From an uncultured Bacteroidales bacterium (GTDB lineage: Bacteria; Bacteroidota; Bacteroidia; Bacteroidales; Paludibacteraceae), in contig CADBZO010000010.1 in NCBI GenBank assembly GCA_902799185.1, forward strand, positions 61,988-125,987: a stretch of DNA of 64,000 nt, given 5' to 3'. A model generated the notes under the pieces. It was not told the DNA's origin and searched no databases. It saw nothing but the letters and a program-made list of their open reading frames with translations. Below, piece after piece: positions 7,674 through 16,300 of the stretch. Both the position numbers and the translations under genes were made by a program. Every line of letters begins with the position of its first letter. The stretch's first letter is position 1.

Positions 7674-8618
7674 ATGGATTTAAAAAATAAAGAATATATT
7701 GATAAGATTAAATCCTTAGCGAAGGAGAAGAAGGCAGTCATTTTTGCGCATTACTATACCCGTCCGGAAATACAAGAATGTGCCGATTTCATCGGAGATT
7801 CTCTGGCTCTTGCGCAACAGGCTACACGCGTGGACGCGGACATATTAGTAATGTGCGGTGTGCATTTCATGGGCGAGACGATGAAGATTCTCTGTCCTGA
7901 GAAGAAAGTGCTGATACCGGACATGAATGCCGGTTGTTCTCTGGCAGACAGCTGCAAGGCGGAGGACCTGGCTGCTTTCAAAGCGCAACACCCCGATCAT
8001 ATGGTGGTGAGTTATGTGAATACGAGTGCGGAGGTTAAGGCACTGACAGATGTGGTGGTGACCAGTTCGAATGCCAAGAAGATAGTGGATCAGCTGCCTC
8101 AAGACGCGAAGATCATCTTCGGTCCTGATCACAACTTAGGCAGTTATATCAATTCCGTGACAGGCCGTAATATGCTTCTTTGGAACGGAGCATGTCATGT
8201 ACACAGCCGTTTTTCGCTGGAGGCACTGCTGCAACTCAAAAAAGAGAACCCCGGTGTAGAGGTGCTGGCGCATCCCGAATGCAAAGCGCCTATTTTGGCG
8301 CAGAGCGACGTAATAGGTTCTACCCAGGCATTGCTCCAGCATACCATCCAATCGTTCGCCAAACGCTTTATAATAGCCACAGAGAGCGGTATTCTGCATG
8401 AGATGCAGAAGGCATGTCCGGACAAGGAGTTTATTCCCGTTCCTCCGGAGGTGACGGAAGGAGTAGGATGCAGCTGCAACGAGTGCGAGTACATGCGGAT
8501 GAATACTTTGGAGAAACTCTATGCGTGCCTGCGTGACGAGCAGCCGGAAATGGTAGTTGACAAAGAGGTGGCGGAGAAAGCCGTGAGCTCTATCCAGCGG
8601 ATGCTACAGATGAGCTAA
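7674..8618 (+). CDS. nadA: Quinolinate synthase A
   Basis: This 314-residue [4Fe-4S] enzyme condenses iminoaspartate with dihydroxyacetone phosphate to quinolinate in de novo NAD synthesis. Signatures include FAHYYTRPEIQECADFIGDS, VMCGVHFMGET, AGCSLADSC and the C-terminal VGCSCNECEYM; the cysteines in these segments include the cluster ligands. No nadB or nadC lies beside it. The 160-bp upstream gap is A/T-rich without a clear vegetative promoter. The stop overlaps the convergent endonuclease-family gene by 4 bp. Confidence 0.95.
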   Translation: MDLKNKEYIDKIKSLAKEKKAVIFAHYYTRPEIQECADFIGDSLALAQQATRVDADILVMCGVHFMGETMKILCPEKKVLIPDMNAGCSLADSCKAEDLAAFKAQHPDHMVVSYVNTSAEVKALTDVVVTSSNAKKIVDQLPQDAKIIFGPDHNLGSYINSVTGRNMLLWNGACHVHSRFSLEALLQLKKENPGVEVLAHPECKAPILAQSDVIGSTQALLQHTIQSFAKRFIIATESGILHEMQKACPDKEFIPVPPEVTEGVGCSCNECEYMRMNTLEKLYACLRDEQPEMVVDKEVAEKAVSSIQRMLQMS

Positions 8619-9586
8619 CGGAGCAACAGAACAACGGGCAGATGGTCCGAGAAACCGTTTTGGTAACGGAAACCGTTGAAGGTACGTTTTGGCTTTATAC
8701 CCAAGTATTTCTCATCTGTCTCTTGAATCCATTCAGCATCGTAAATATATACGGTGCTGTTTTTTTGTAAGTTATCGGATATATAGAACTGGTCGAGACA
8801 AGTCCAGCGTCCCTGATACTTGTGCGTGCCATAGTTTTCGACTTTTGACTTTTGACTTTCTACTACCATCCGGTTTATCAAACCTTTCAGGTTATCTTTT
8901 GGTTCGCCGTTCATATCGCCCATAACGATGATTTTTGCGTCCGAGTGAACAGCATAAACGCTGTCTATAGCGGTCTGCAACACGTCTTTCACGGTCCTGC
9001 GTTTCCATTCGCTCTCTGCCGCTCCGCCCCGTTGAGAAGGCAAGTGGCAGACGAACAAATGCAAGGTGTCTTTCCTGTCCACCTGTGCACATACATAGAG
9101 GATATCGCGGGTTATCAGTTTCTCCTCCCTTGAGGGGAGCGCCGGGGTGATGTGTCTTGTATTGATGGTGTCAATGCGTGCTTTTTTATATATCAGGGCG
9201 ACGTCTATTCCTCGCGGGTCCTTGCTCTCGTAATGTACAAAATCATACTCGCCCCGCCGGAGGGTATAACATAGTTTGCGCAGACAGGCAGCATTCTCGA
9301 CCTCCTGCAGACCCGCTATATCCACCCCATCCCACTCGCCTATATTCGTCAGCACACGTGCGATGTTCTCCACTTTGCGTTCATACCGCGAGTAGCTCCA
9401 CCGCCTCTCGCCATCCGGCGTCCATTCCAGGTCTTCTTTCGGTTCTCCTGCTACGCTGTCATGCGCAGGATGAAAGAGGTTTTCCACATTATAACTGACG
9501 ATGCGTAACTGCTCGGCAGATATAGTGTTTATACCTGCAAGAGCCATGATAATTATCCATGAAACGCTAAGAATAGCCGTTTTCAT
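8615..9586 (-). CDS. Secreted endonuclease/exonuclease/phosphatase-family protein
   Basis: This 323-residue protein has an N-terminal signal peptide (residues 1-24, ending TISAEQ) and the fold's motifs in order: IVSYNVENLF, AGLQEVE, HLPSQRGG, VMGDMN and FSDHLPVV. Such exported proteins act as metal-dependent nucleases or phosphodiesterases, substrate unknown. Two in-frame small-repeat insertions are visible: residues 145-155 (HITPALPSREE), from a palindromic element at 9123-9152, and residues 242-251 (VESQKSKVE), from heptamers at 8835-8862. It lies 12 bp downstream of an esterase gene on the same strand and probably shares its promoter. Confidence 0.85.
   Translation of the reverse strand: MKTAILSVSWIIIMALAGINTISAEQLRIVSYNVENLFHPAHDSVAGEPKEDLEWTPDGERRWSYSRYERKVENIARVLTNIGEWDGVDIAGLQEVENAACLRKLCYTLRRGEYDFVHYESKDPRGIDVALIYKKARIDTINTRHITPALPSREEKLITRDILYVCAQVDRKDTLHLFVCHLPSQRGGAAESEWKRRTVKDVLQTAIDSVYAVHSDAKIIVMGDMNGEPKDNLKGLINRMVVESQKSKVENYGTHKYQGRWTCLDQFYISDNLQKNSTVYIYDAEWIQETDEKYLGIKPKRTFNGFRYQNGFSDHLPVVLLLR
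8835..8862. repeat. Heptamer repeat (CTTTTGA type) inside the endonuclease-family gene
   Basis: Four consecutive 7-bp units (TTTTCGA, CTTTTGA, CTTTTGA, CTTTCTA) are in frame and encode VESQKSKVE. A nearly identical set occurs in sufS at 11548-11582. Confidence 0.8.
9123..9152. repeat. Palindromic element in the endonuclease-family gene
   Basis: The core CTCCCTTGAGGGGAG is identical over 15 bases to the tsaE copy at 24352-24386, and is followed by CGCCGGGGTGATG in place of GTTGGGTGGGGTTAT. It encodes HITPALPSREE in frame. Confidence 0.65.
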
Positions 9587-9598
9587 CGAAGAAATAGG

Positions 9599-10390
9599 TT
9601 ATTTGAATATCTTAGGCAAGAAGCGGCAGAGGTAGTCCTGCCAGTTGTCCCAAGTGTGACCTCCGGCGGATTCGTAATAGGTATATTCGAGATGGTTTGC
9701 CTCCAGCCAACGGCGGTATTCTTCGTTGAAACTATATAAAAAATCATCCTTGCCTATACCTATCCAGTAAAGCTTGGTGGTGTTCATCTGTTCTTTTACT
9801 TCCTCCTCCCAGTTGTCGTATATTAGGTTTGGGTCTAATGGAAGGATAGCTGCCGAAAAAAGACCCACATACGCAAACTGTCCGTGCAGATGGTGGGATA
9901 CGTGCATGGTGTGAAATCCTCCCATGGAGAGACCGGCTATAGCGCGTTGGTAGGGCTCGTTGCTGATCGGATATTTGCTTTCCGCTTCTGCCATAAACTG
10001 CGGGAATAGCCTCTCCCACTCTCCTGTCATCGCATTGGCTTTCTCCTCGTCCGAAGTGGGTCTGGCGGGACAGTTGTCCGGCATGATAACCACCATCTCT
10101 TTCACCTCGCCGGCTTGCAGCAGCGAGTCCATGATCTCCACCAGCCTACCCTGTTTGGTCCAGTCGTCCTCGTTGCCGTACATGCCGTGCTGCAGATAGA
10201 GGACAGGGAACTTTGTACATGGTGCATTGTCCCTTTGTACATTATCAGGCAGATAGACGCAGCAGGGCGTGCCGTTCAATGTGTCGCGCACTACTGTTCC
10301 TGCGTGCAGAGGTTCAGCACCCTTTGGGCTGCAACTACTTAAGATTCCTGCGGTCAAAAAAGCCGCAGCGATGTAGAGAATGTTTTTCAT
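9599..10390 (-). CDS. Lipoprotein esterase (esterase D/feruloyl esterase-like, alpha/beta hydrolase)
   Basis: This 263-residue protein has a lipoprotein signal peptide (lipobox ILSSC, Cys20) and the PF00756-type esterase core: VLYLQHGMYGNEDDW, the nucleophile elbow GLSMGGFHT and GGHTWDNW with the catalytic His near the end. Such enzymes deacylate plant-polysaccharide esters or short-chain esters, and the anchor points to a periplasmic or surface role. Residues 49-60 (DNVQRDNAPCTK) come from heptamers at 10213-10246 of the same type as an intergenic tract near 13.18 kb. The gene is driven by the minus-strand promoter at 10511-10545. Confidence 0.85.
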   Translation of the reverse strand: MKNILYIAAAFLTAGILSSCSPKGAEPLHAGTVVRDTLNGTPCCVYLPDNVQRDNAPCTKFPVLYLQHGMYGNEDDWTKQGRLVEIMDSLLQAGEVKEMVVIMPDNCPARPTSDEEKANAMTGEWERLFPQFMAEAESKYPISNEPYQRAIAGLSMGGFHTMHVSHHLHGQFAYVGLFSAAILPLDPNLIYDNWEEEVKEQMNTTKLYWIGIGKDDFLYSFNEEYRRWLEANHLEYTYYESAGGHTWDNWQDYLCRFLPKIFK

Positions 10391-10510
10391 AATTTAGCAG
10401 TCATTTTCATTCGCATTTCGTTACCATTACGGACGTCATTGTAGCGTTTGAGTTCCGCCGGAAAGGTAGTTAACTATTTCTTCCAAGTATTTTTGGTCGG
10501 TCCTTTTCCG

Positions 10511-10545
10511 CTGCAAAGGTACTGCTTTTTATTGACATACGCAAG
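10511..10545 (-). promoter_or_regulatory. Vegetative promoter for the esterase/endonuclease pair
   Basis: On the minus strand CTTGCGTATGTC, a T/A spacer and GTACCTTTGCAG give the window's consensus. The start near 10506 implies a leader of about 115 nt. Upstream (10588-10612) is a short GGTCAT direct repeat with an 11-bp period. Confidence 0.75.
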
Positions 10546-10619
10546 TATAGGAATGATTTTGTGCAAAATAATTAGGTGCTTATTGCTCGGTCATGTCTTG
10601 GTCATAGGTCGATGGAAAG

Positions 10620-10682
10620 TGGACAAAATGGCACTCAATATGGACATTTTGGCACACGGGATGGACATTTTGGCAGAGTTTT
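10620..10682. repeat. Three 21-bp direct repeats upstream of hsp20
   Basis: Three back-to-back copies begin TGGACAAAATGGCA (10620) and TGGACATTTTGGCA (10641, 10662). They are two helical turns apart and sit just upstream of the sigma-54-like element at 10688-10703, the usual place for activator sites. Confidence 0.7.
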
Positions 10683-10687
10683 GCGTC

Positions 10688-10703
10688 TGGCACAGACATT
10701 GCA
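10688..10703 (+). promoter_or_regulatory. Candidate sigma-54 promoter of hsp20
   Basis: TGGCACAGACATTGCA matches the sigma-54 consensus TGGCAC-N5-TTGCA, with GG and GC separated by exactly ten bases. The predicted start near 10714 would give a leader of about 115 nt to hsp20. No vegetative promoter is evident upstream of that gene. Confidence 0.6.
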
Positions 10704-10828
10704 ATAGATAGGGTGAAAACGTTTAAAACGCGAGCCGCAAAGCATACAAAACTCCTACAGCTCCGCACAACGCAAGATTGTTTAACTTGGGTTCTGGCAA
10801 CAGACCCGCAAAATTAGGAGATTTAATT

Positions 10829-11257
10829 ATGACACCTGCAATGTATCGTAGAAATGGATGGTTCCCGACAGTATTTGATGAGTTTCTGAACTCGGATTTA
10901 ATGAACACCGTAAGTACAACCGCTCCGTCGGTTAACGTCAAAGAAACCGAGAAAGCGTATATCGTTGAACTGGCAGCGCCGGGCGTAAAGAAAGAGTACT
11001 GCCGCGTTCATGTCGATGAGGATCACAACCTGTGCGTCGCCATCGAGAACAAGTTCGAACACAAAGAAGAAGACAAACACTCGCACTATCTGCGCCGCGA
11101 GTTCTCGTACACCAACTACGAGCAGAAATACAGTCTGCCGGATGATGTGAACGAAGAAGAAATCAACGCCAAGGTAGAAGACGGTATTCTGACTATCGAA
11201 CTGCCGAAAGTAAAGAAAGTAGAAGGCAAGACGACGAAACAGATTGAGATACAATAA
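10829..11257 (+). CDS. Hsp20/alpha-crystallin family small heat-shock protein
   Basis: This 142-residue ATP-independent holdase binds unfolding proteins. Its alpha-crystallin domain runs from about residue 35 (PSVNVKETEKAYIVELAAPG) to the IELPK segment near 128, with the family motif VEDGILTIELPK. The C-terminal end is basic (KVEGKTTKQIEIQ). The frame is open back to 10778, but ATG 10829 is preferred because an AGGAG sits 8 bases before it, unusual for this genome, and homologues start close to the RRNGWFPTVF segment. It is monocistronic, between a candidate sigma-54 promoter and a hairpin terminator. Confidence 0.92.
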   Translation: MTPAMYRRNGWFPTVFDEFLNSDLMNTVSTTAPSVNVKETEKAYIVELAAPGVKKEYCRVHVDEDHNLCVAIENKFEHKEEDKHSHYLRREFSYTNYEQKYSLPDDVNEEEINAKVEDGILTIELPKVKKVEGKTTKQIEIQ

Positions 11258-11301
11258 GTCGAAAGACAAAAGACCGCTTCGCTCAAAGTAGAAAGTAGAA
11301 A

Positions 11302-11330
11302 GAACGGCAACCGGAAGGCTGCCGTTTTTT
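11302..11330. terminator. Hairpin terminator shared by hsp20 and sufS
   Basis: AACGGCAACC pairs with GGCTGCCGTT around a short loop and is followed by TTTTTT on the plus strand. On the minus strand AAAGAAC also gives some U's, so it may serve both convergent genes. Heptamer-like AGTAGAA copies precede it. Confidence 0.85.
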
Positions 11331-11334
11331 GGTG

Positions 11335-12615
11335 TTAGCCGAGCATCATAATTGCTTTCTTCAGCGCTGCGATGAAAGCATCCACATCCCCCTTGTCGTT
11401 ATACAGACCGAATGACACCCGCACCGTTCCCGGCACGCCCAGTTCGTCAATCAGCGGTTCGGCACAGTGGTGTCCCGTACGGACCGCCACGCCCTGCTGG
11501 TCCAGCAATGTGCCGATATCAAAAGGATGGATCAGCCCTTCCGATGGCTTTTGACTTTCGACTTTGGGCTTTTGACTATTATATACGTTAAAACTGATGA
11601 CTCCGGCTTTGGGTTGTCCGGCAGCATAGACATGTACGCCCTCAATGGCTGCTAACTGCTGCTCGCAGTAGTCCGTCAGTTCACGTTCGTGCGCCTCGAT
11701 GGATTCCCAACCGATGGATTGCATGTACTCAATCGCTTTGTGCAGCGCATAGGAGCCTACGAAATTAGGTGTTCCGGCTTCGAACTTATAGGGCAAGTCG
11801 TTATAGGTCGTACCCGACCAACGGACATGGTTGATCATCTCGCCTCCACCCTCATGCGGCGGCAGTTGTTCCAGCCACTCACGCTTGCCGTACAGTACGC
11901 CGATGCCCGTCGGACCGTACATCTTATGTCCCGAAAACGCGAGGAAGTCGCAATCCAATGCCTGCACATTGACCTGCATATGCGGCACACTCTGTGCACC
12001 GTCAATGCACACCGGTATGTTGCGTTCGTGCGCGAGATGAATGATCTCCTCTACCGGATTGATGATTCCCAGCACATTGCTCACCTGCGCCACGGAGACC
12101 AGTTTCGTCTTTTCGTTCAGAAGCCCCTTGAAAGCCTCTATGTCGAGCGTTTGGTCTGCCTGTAGGGGAATATGCCGCAGCACCGCTTTCTTGCGCTCAC
12201 AGAGCATTTGCCACGGCACAATGTTGGAATGGTGCTCTACGGCGGAGACGATAATCTCGTCACCCTCGTGAATGTACGGTTCCTCCTGTAATTCGTAATT
12301 TTTAATTTTTAATTCTCCAATGGCGAACGCCAACGTATTGATACTGTCCGTCGTGCCTTTGGTGAAGATAATCTCGTCGCTACTCTCCGCTCCGATGAAT
12401 GCTGCCACAGCTTTTCGTGCCTCCTCATGTTTCATCGTTGCTACTTGGCTCAGGTGATGCACGCCGCGGTGGATGTTGCTGTTCCAATGGGTGTAAGCCT
12501 CCGTGATAGCATCTATCACCGCCTGCGGCTTCTGGCTCGTAGCGGCATTATCCAGGTACACCAACGGGCGTCCGTGTACCTTCTCGTTCAATATAGGGAA
12601 ATCGGTTCTGTTCAT
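11335..12615 (-). CDS. sufS: SufS-type cysteine desulfurase
   Basis: This 426-residue PLP enzyme removes sulfur from cysteine as persulfide for Fe-S cluster assembly. Motifs are YLDNAATSQKP at the start, EHHSNIVPWQ, DGAQSVPHMQV, the PLP lysine in FSGHKMYGPTGIGVLYG, and the catalytic cysteine in RTGHHCAEPL. It is about 20 residues longer than usual because of two in-frame heptamer tracts. Residues 101-110 (LKIKNYELQE) come from 12289-12315, and residues 345-356 (YNSQKPKVESQK) from 11548-11582. No sufBCD genes are adjacent; it has its own promoter. Confidence 0.93.
   Translation of the reverse strand: MNRTDFPILNEKVHGRPLVYLDNAATSQKPQAVIDAITEAYTHWNSNIHRGVHHLSQVATMKHEEARKAVAAFIGAESSDEIIFTKGTTDSINTLAFAIGELKIKNYELQEEPYIHEGDEIIVSAVEHHSNIVPWQMLCERKKAVLRHIPLQADQTLDIEAFKGLLNEKTKLVSVAQVSNVLGIINPVEEIIHLAHERNIPVCIDGAQSVPHMQVNVQALDCDFLAFSGHKMYGPTGIGVLYGKREWLEQLPPHEGGGEMINHVRWSGTTYNDLPYKFEAGTPNFVGSYALHKAIEYMQSIGWESIEAHERELTDYCEQQLAAIEGVHVYAAGQPKAGVISFNVYNSQKPKVESQKPSEGLIHPFDIGTLLDQQGVAVRTGHHCAEPLIDELGVPGTVRVSFGLYNDKGDVDAFIAALKKAIMMLG
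11548..11582. repeat. Heptamer repeat (CTTTTGA type) inside sufS
   Basis: Units CTTTTGA, CTTTCGA, CTTTGGG, CTTTTGA and a partial fifth are in frame. The matching tract in the endonuclease-family gene encodes a similar Ser-Gln-Lys-rich peptide. Confidence 0.8.
12289..12315. repeat. Heptamer repeat (TAATTTT type) inside sufS
   Basis: Units TAATTCG, TAATTTT, TAATTTT and TAATTC encode LKIKNYELQ in frame. The same heptamer type separates pfkB from plsC (45180-45214) and forms the end of the nfeD-like gene (58746-58766). Confidence 0.8.
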
Positions 12616-12670
12616 ACAGGTTTACTTGGGTTGGGATCCTTTCAGTTGGTTAAACATGAATCCTTAACGC

Positions 12671-12705
12671 CTGCAAAGGTACAACTTTTTTTTGAGATAT
12701 GCAAG
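12671..12705 (-). promoter_or_regulatory. Vegetative promoter for sufS
   Basis: On the minus strand CTTGCATATCTC, a T/A tract and GTACCTTTGCAGG. The start near 12665 leaves a leader of about 50 nt. Confidence 0.75.
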
Positions 12706-12719
12706 TTTTATGGCGATTT

Positions 12720-13318
12720 TCTTAAATTTGCGCCGGGTAGGAGTTTTCCCCCGAGAGAAAGAAAAAAGAAAAAGAAAAGAACCAAAAGAATAATAAAAAA
12801 GAAAGCCCAGCCCCGCCACCACCGCAGGTGGTAGCTACCACCTTTAAAAATAAAGGTGGTGGTACTGCACATACGCGCGAGGAGATGCCGGTGGCGTGGC
12901 GGTCGGTCGGACTATTTTTAAAGAAGATTTTTAGTTCTATGTGCCGATTTTCAGGATGTCCTTCGAACTTTGTCAGGTCGTTCCCGGGACATGGTCCCGT
13001 GATGGTCTTGTGCTTCATTCACCTTACCATCACGGGACCATCTTCCGAGAAACACCTAACGAAAGTACAGTCAGAACATAAGCGGAGTACCAGTAAACAC
13101 TCTGATAGAAGTTGCCAATTATTAAGATTCCTCAATAACGCAAACAGGCGGACATCTCTGCCCGCCTGATTACTTTGTACATTGTACATTGTCCCTTTGT
13201 ACATTACTTAACTTTCTGTCTTTTCCCGCGGAATTATATCCCGCTCGCCGCACGGTGCATTAGAGAAGCGAACATTCCGCTTTATTAGCGTTTATGCGCC
13301 GCTCATTTATGTGCGGCT
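12720..13318. other. 600-bp non-coding stretch with several hairpins
   Basis: No credible gene is present; open frames here read through purine runs and inverted repeats. It holds an A/G-rich tract (12755-12805) and a perfect 18-bp palindrome at 12826-12843 that overlaps a second hairpin at 12837-12860, so only one can form. It also holds a perfect 16-bp inverted repeat (12991-13006 with 13026-13041, 19-base loop) and a TTGTACA-type heptamer tract at 13174-13208. A GCCGC hairpin ends the stretch at 13299-13318, just past the adhesin stop. It may encode a structured RNA or be a decayed repeat element. Confidence 0.5.
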
Positions 13319-16300
13319 TTACTTCACCTCCTGCCCGGTGAGGGTATAGGTCTTGTCACCACGGAGGATGAAGATCTGACCGTTAAGGAGAATGAGCCTG
13401 CCTCTGTCTCCGCCCTGAAGGGATGAAGAAATATCATCTATGCCTGTTGCTATGCCGGTGGTTGTGAACAATCCGGATTTAGTATCTAATGAGTTGTTGC
13501 TGGCATCTTTAGATACGACTGAGTAACCATATTGGGTGTTACTTGTCAAACCGGTTACTGTAAATCTGAATCCTTCCACTTGTTGCTGTTTTGCCATTCC
13601 GCGTGCCGGTGCAAAAGCAATTCCTGCCAACAGACCTTGCGCATTAAATGTGAGCGTGCATACTATTTGGTTATCTTTAGTAATAGCTATTTCGTATGTT
13701 TCTGCTCCGGTTACTACAGGCCAAACTATCTCTGCCGAGTTTTCTGACGGAGTGACAACAACATCCTCGGTCGGTTCAGTAACGGCTTCCGCATTTTTTA
13801 CTTGAATGTCAAATTCTCCCCAATATGTATCGCGGAGATAAGCACGCTGACGACCTTCCGGCACATAAAGATAGATGTACTGCTTATTGCCTACATTAGC
13901 AAACGTATTCTCAGTAATCGTTGGAACGGTGGTTGCATAGCAGGTAATATCATCAAAATTCTTGCATTCTGCAAAGGCATAATCACCGATTGAGGCAACA
14001 CTTCCACCGATTACCAAATGATTGATAGTGCTCATTCCATAGAAAGCGCTATCTCCAATAGCCGTAACTTCATTGCCTATAATGAGATTTTGCATTTGTT
14101 CGGGTGCTTCAACTCCATACGTAAAGTTGGAAGTCAAGGCTCCGCTACCGCTAATGGTTAATGTTTTTGTCTCATCATCATAAGTCCATGTAAGTTGGTT
14201 ATCTTCGCCACATGTTCCGCTTTTGTCAACCGCAAACTCCGCAGTAAAAGTAGTATCTTGTGTTATAATGAAAGCACGCGGATTATCGGTATTTCCATCG
14301 CTCCATTGTGTAAAATGATAACCGTATTCAGAATTGGCGGTTAGTGTTACTTCTTCTAAGTATTCCGCCTCCTTACGAAATATGGAAATTTTATCGAAAT
14401 ACGGGTTCCAATCAGACTCATTTCGGTATAAATATATTGAGGATAAACTATCTACTCCTGCAGGAAGTTCTATTGTAAGGTCACCTATAATGCCTGTTGC
14501 ATCTTTTGGGTGTGTATAAATCAATTTGTCAGTATTAGGAGTAGCGTATAAATTCGGTCCTACAGATCTGTCCGCTGGTTTCGTAATGTGGATTACGAAC
14601 AAGTCCCCTTCGCGCAATGAGCCAGCGGCAAATTTTATTCCAAAATATTTTCCTATATCGAGTTTTGTTTTTCCATTTGATAAGTTAGTAGAGACACTAC
14701 CCGGAATAGGGCCGGTTACCGTTCTTTCTATCACGGACGCTTGCATCAACAGGATCTTGCTATTTTCACTCATGGAAACAGTACCTCTCTCTAAATTATT
14801 ACAGCTAACTGAAATCGTATATGTATCAAGGGCAAAAATAGCCATGAGGGCAGTATCTTGAGTAATTGTAATTACACGTGGGTTATCGGTATTTCCATCT
14901 GACCATTGTTTAAAATGATAGTGGTTATTGGGTATCGCTTCGTAGGTATGGGAACTTAAATAATCAAAACTACCGCTTTCGCCGACAATACTTCCATTTG
15001 CTTCATCACAACTAACATTGATTTCATACTGGTTGATTGCGAATTCAGCGGTAAAGGTAGTGTCTTGTGTTACGACAAAAGTTCTCGGATTATCAGTATT
15101 CCCGTCACTCCATCTTGTAAAATGATACCCATAATCCGGTATAGCCGTTAGTGTCACTTCATCCATATATTCAGCGGTGGGATTGCCGGAGATTGTACCA
15201 TTTGTTGCATTTGAGGTTATAGAATAAGTATTCTTGGCGAATGTCGCAGTAAAACTTGTGTCCTGCGTAAGAATAATTGTTCTGGGATTGTTGGTATTTC
15301 CATCGCTCCATTGCGTGAAATGATAGCCGTAGTTAGCCGAGGCAGATATCTCTACTTCGTCCAGGTATAAAGCCGTTTTGTTACCTTCTGTCGCTCCCCA
15401 TTCCGGGTTAGCAGATTCCGTTATGACCGAATACGAATTCTTTTCAAACTCAGCAGTAATAGTTGTGTCTCGTAACAAAACTATTACTCGCGGGTTATCG
15501 TTATTTCCGTCATTCCATTGAGTAAAGTGATAACCGCTATTAGGAACGGCAGTTAACTCAACATTAGTCAGATAATCATACAAGCCGGCACCTTCAACTC
15601 GACCATGAGTTTGATCACTTTCTGTTGTTACGGAATATTGATCTTGTCCTGAAATGGTTATTTTAAGATTTTTGATTTCCCACGTTGCGTATTTGGAACC
15701 TGTTGATTTATACCTAAAGGCAAAGACTGTATTTTTACCAACATATTCTATTGGTACGTTAATGGACACACTTACGAAAGTCCAGTTGGTATTGCTTGCA
15801 TACGGGGAAATAGTCAGTTGTTGCCACTCGGAATCTGCCCAATTACCTTTAAAATCTTTCGCTACCCACAAAGTTAATTCATCGGAAGGAGTTGTAGCGT
15901 ATCTATGGGTGTGTTCGAAGGATAGAGTTACATAAGAACTGGAACTCATATCTTTTATTGGAGTGAACAAAGTGCCAGTTGCACTTGACTTTTTACCTAC
16001 TGCACCATATTGAGAACTATAACTCCAAACATCTGTATTATCTGTTGTAATTGCTCCCCAATTAGATCCACCTGTTGCTAAATAGGACAAACTTATTTTT
16101 TCAGGTTTAAAGATTGCACCCAAAGCTTGGCTATCAGCAGTCAGTTTGAAGTGTCTATATGCATTTGTATTACCGTCAGTCCATTTTAAGAATGTATAAC
16201 CGGCATTAGGTAGCGCTGAAATGATTATAGTAGAATCACACTCATTAGGCTCGCTTTCTACGGTGATCCGTCCTTTCTTTTCATCTGCAAATAGTTGTAT

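Noticed and set aside
12722-13169. Overlapping 98- and 113-codon frames in the non-coding stretch before the large adhesin
   Set aside because: They cross palindromes and purine runs, with low-complexity Phe/Ser or Lys-rich translations and no family resemblance.
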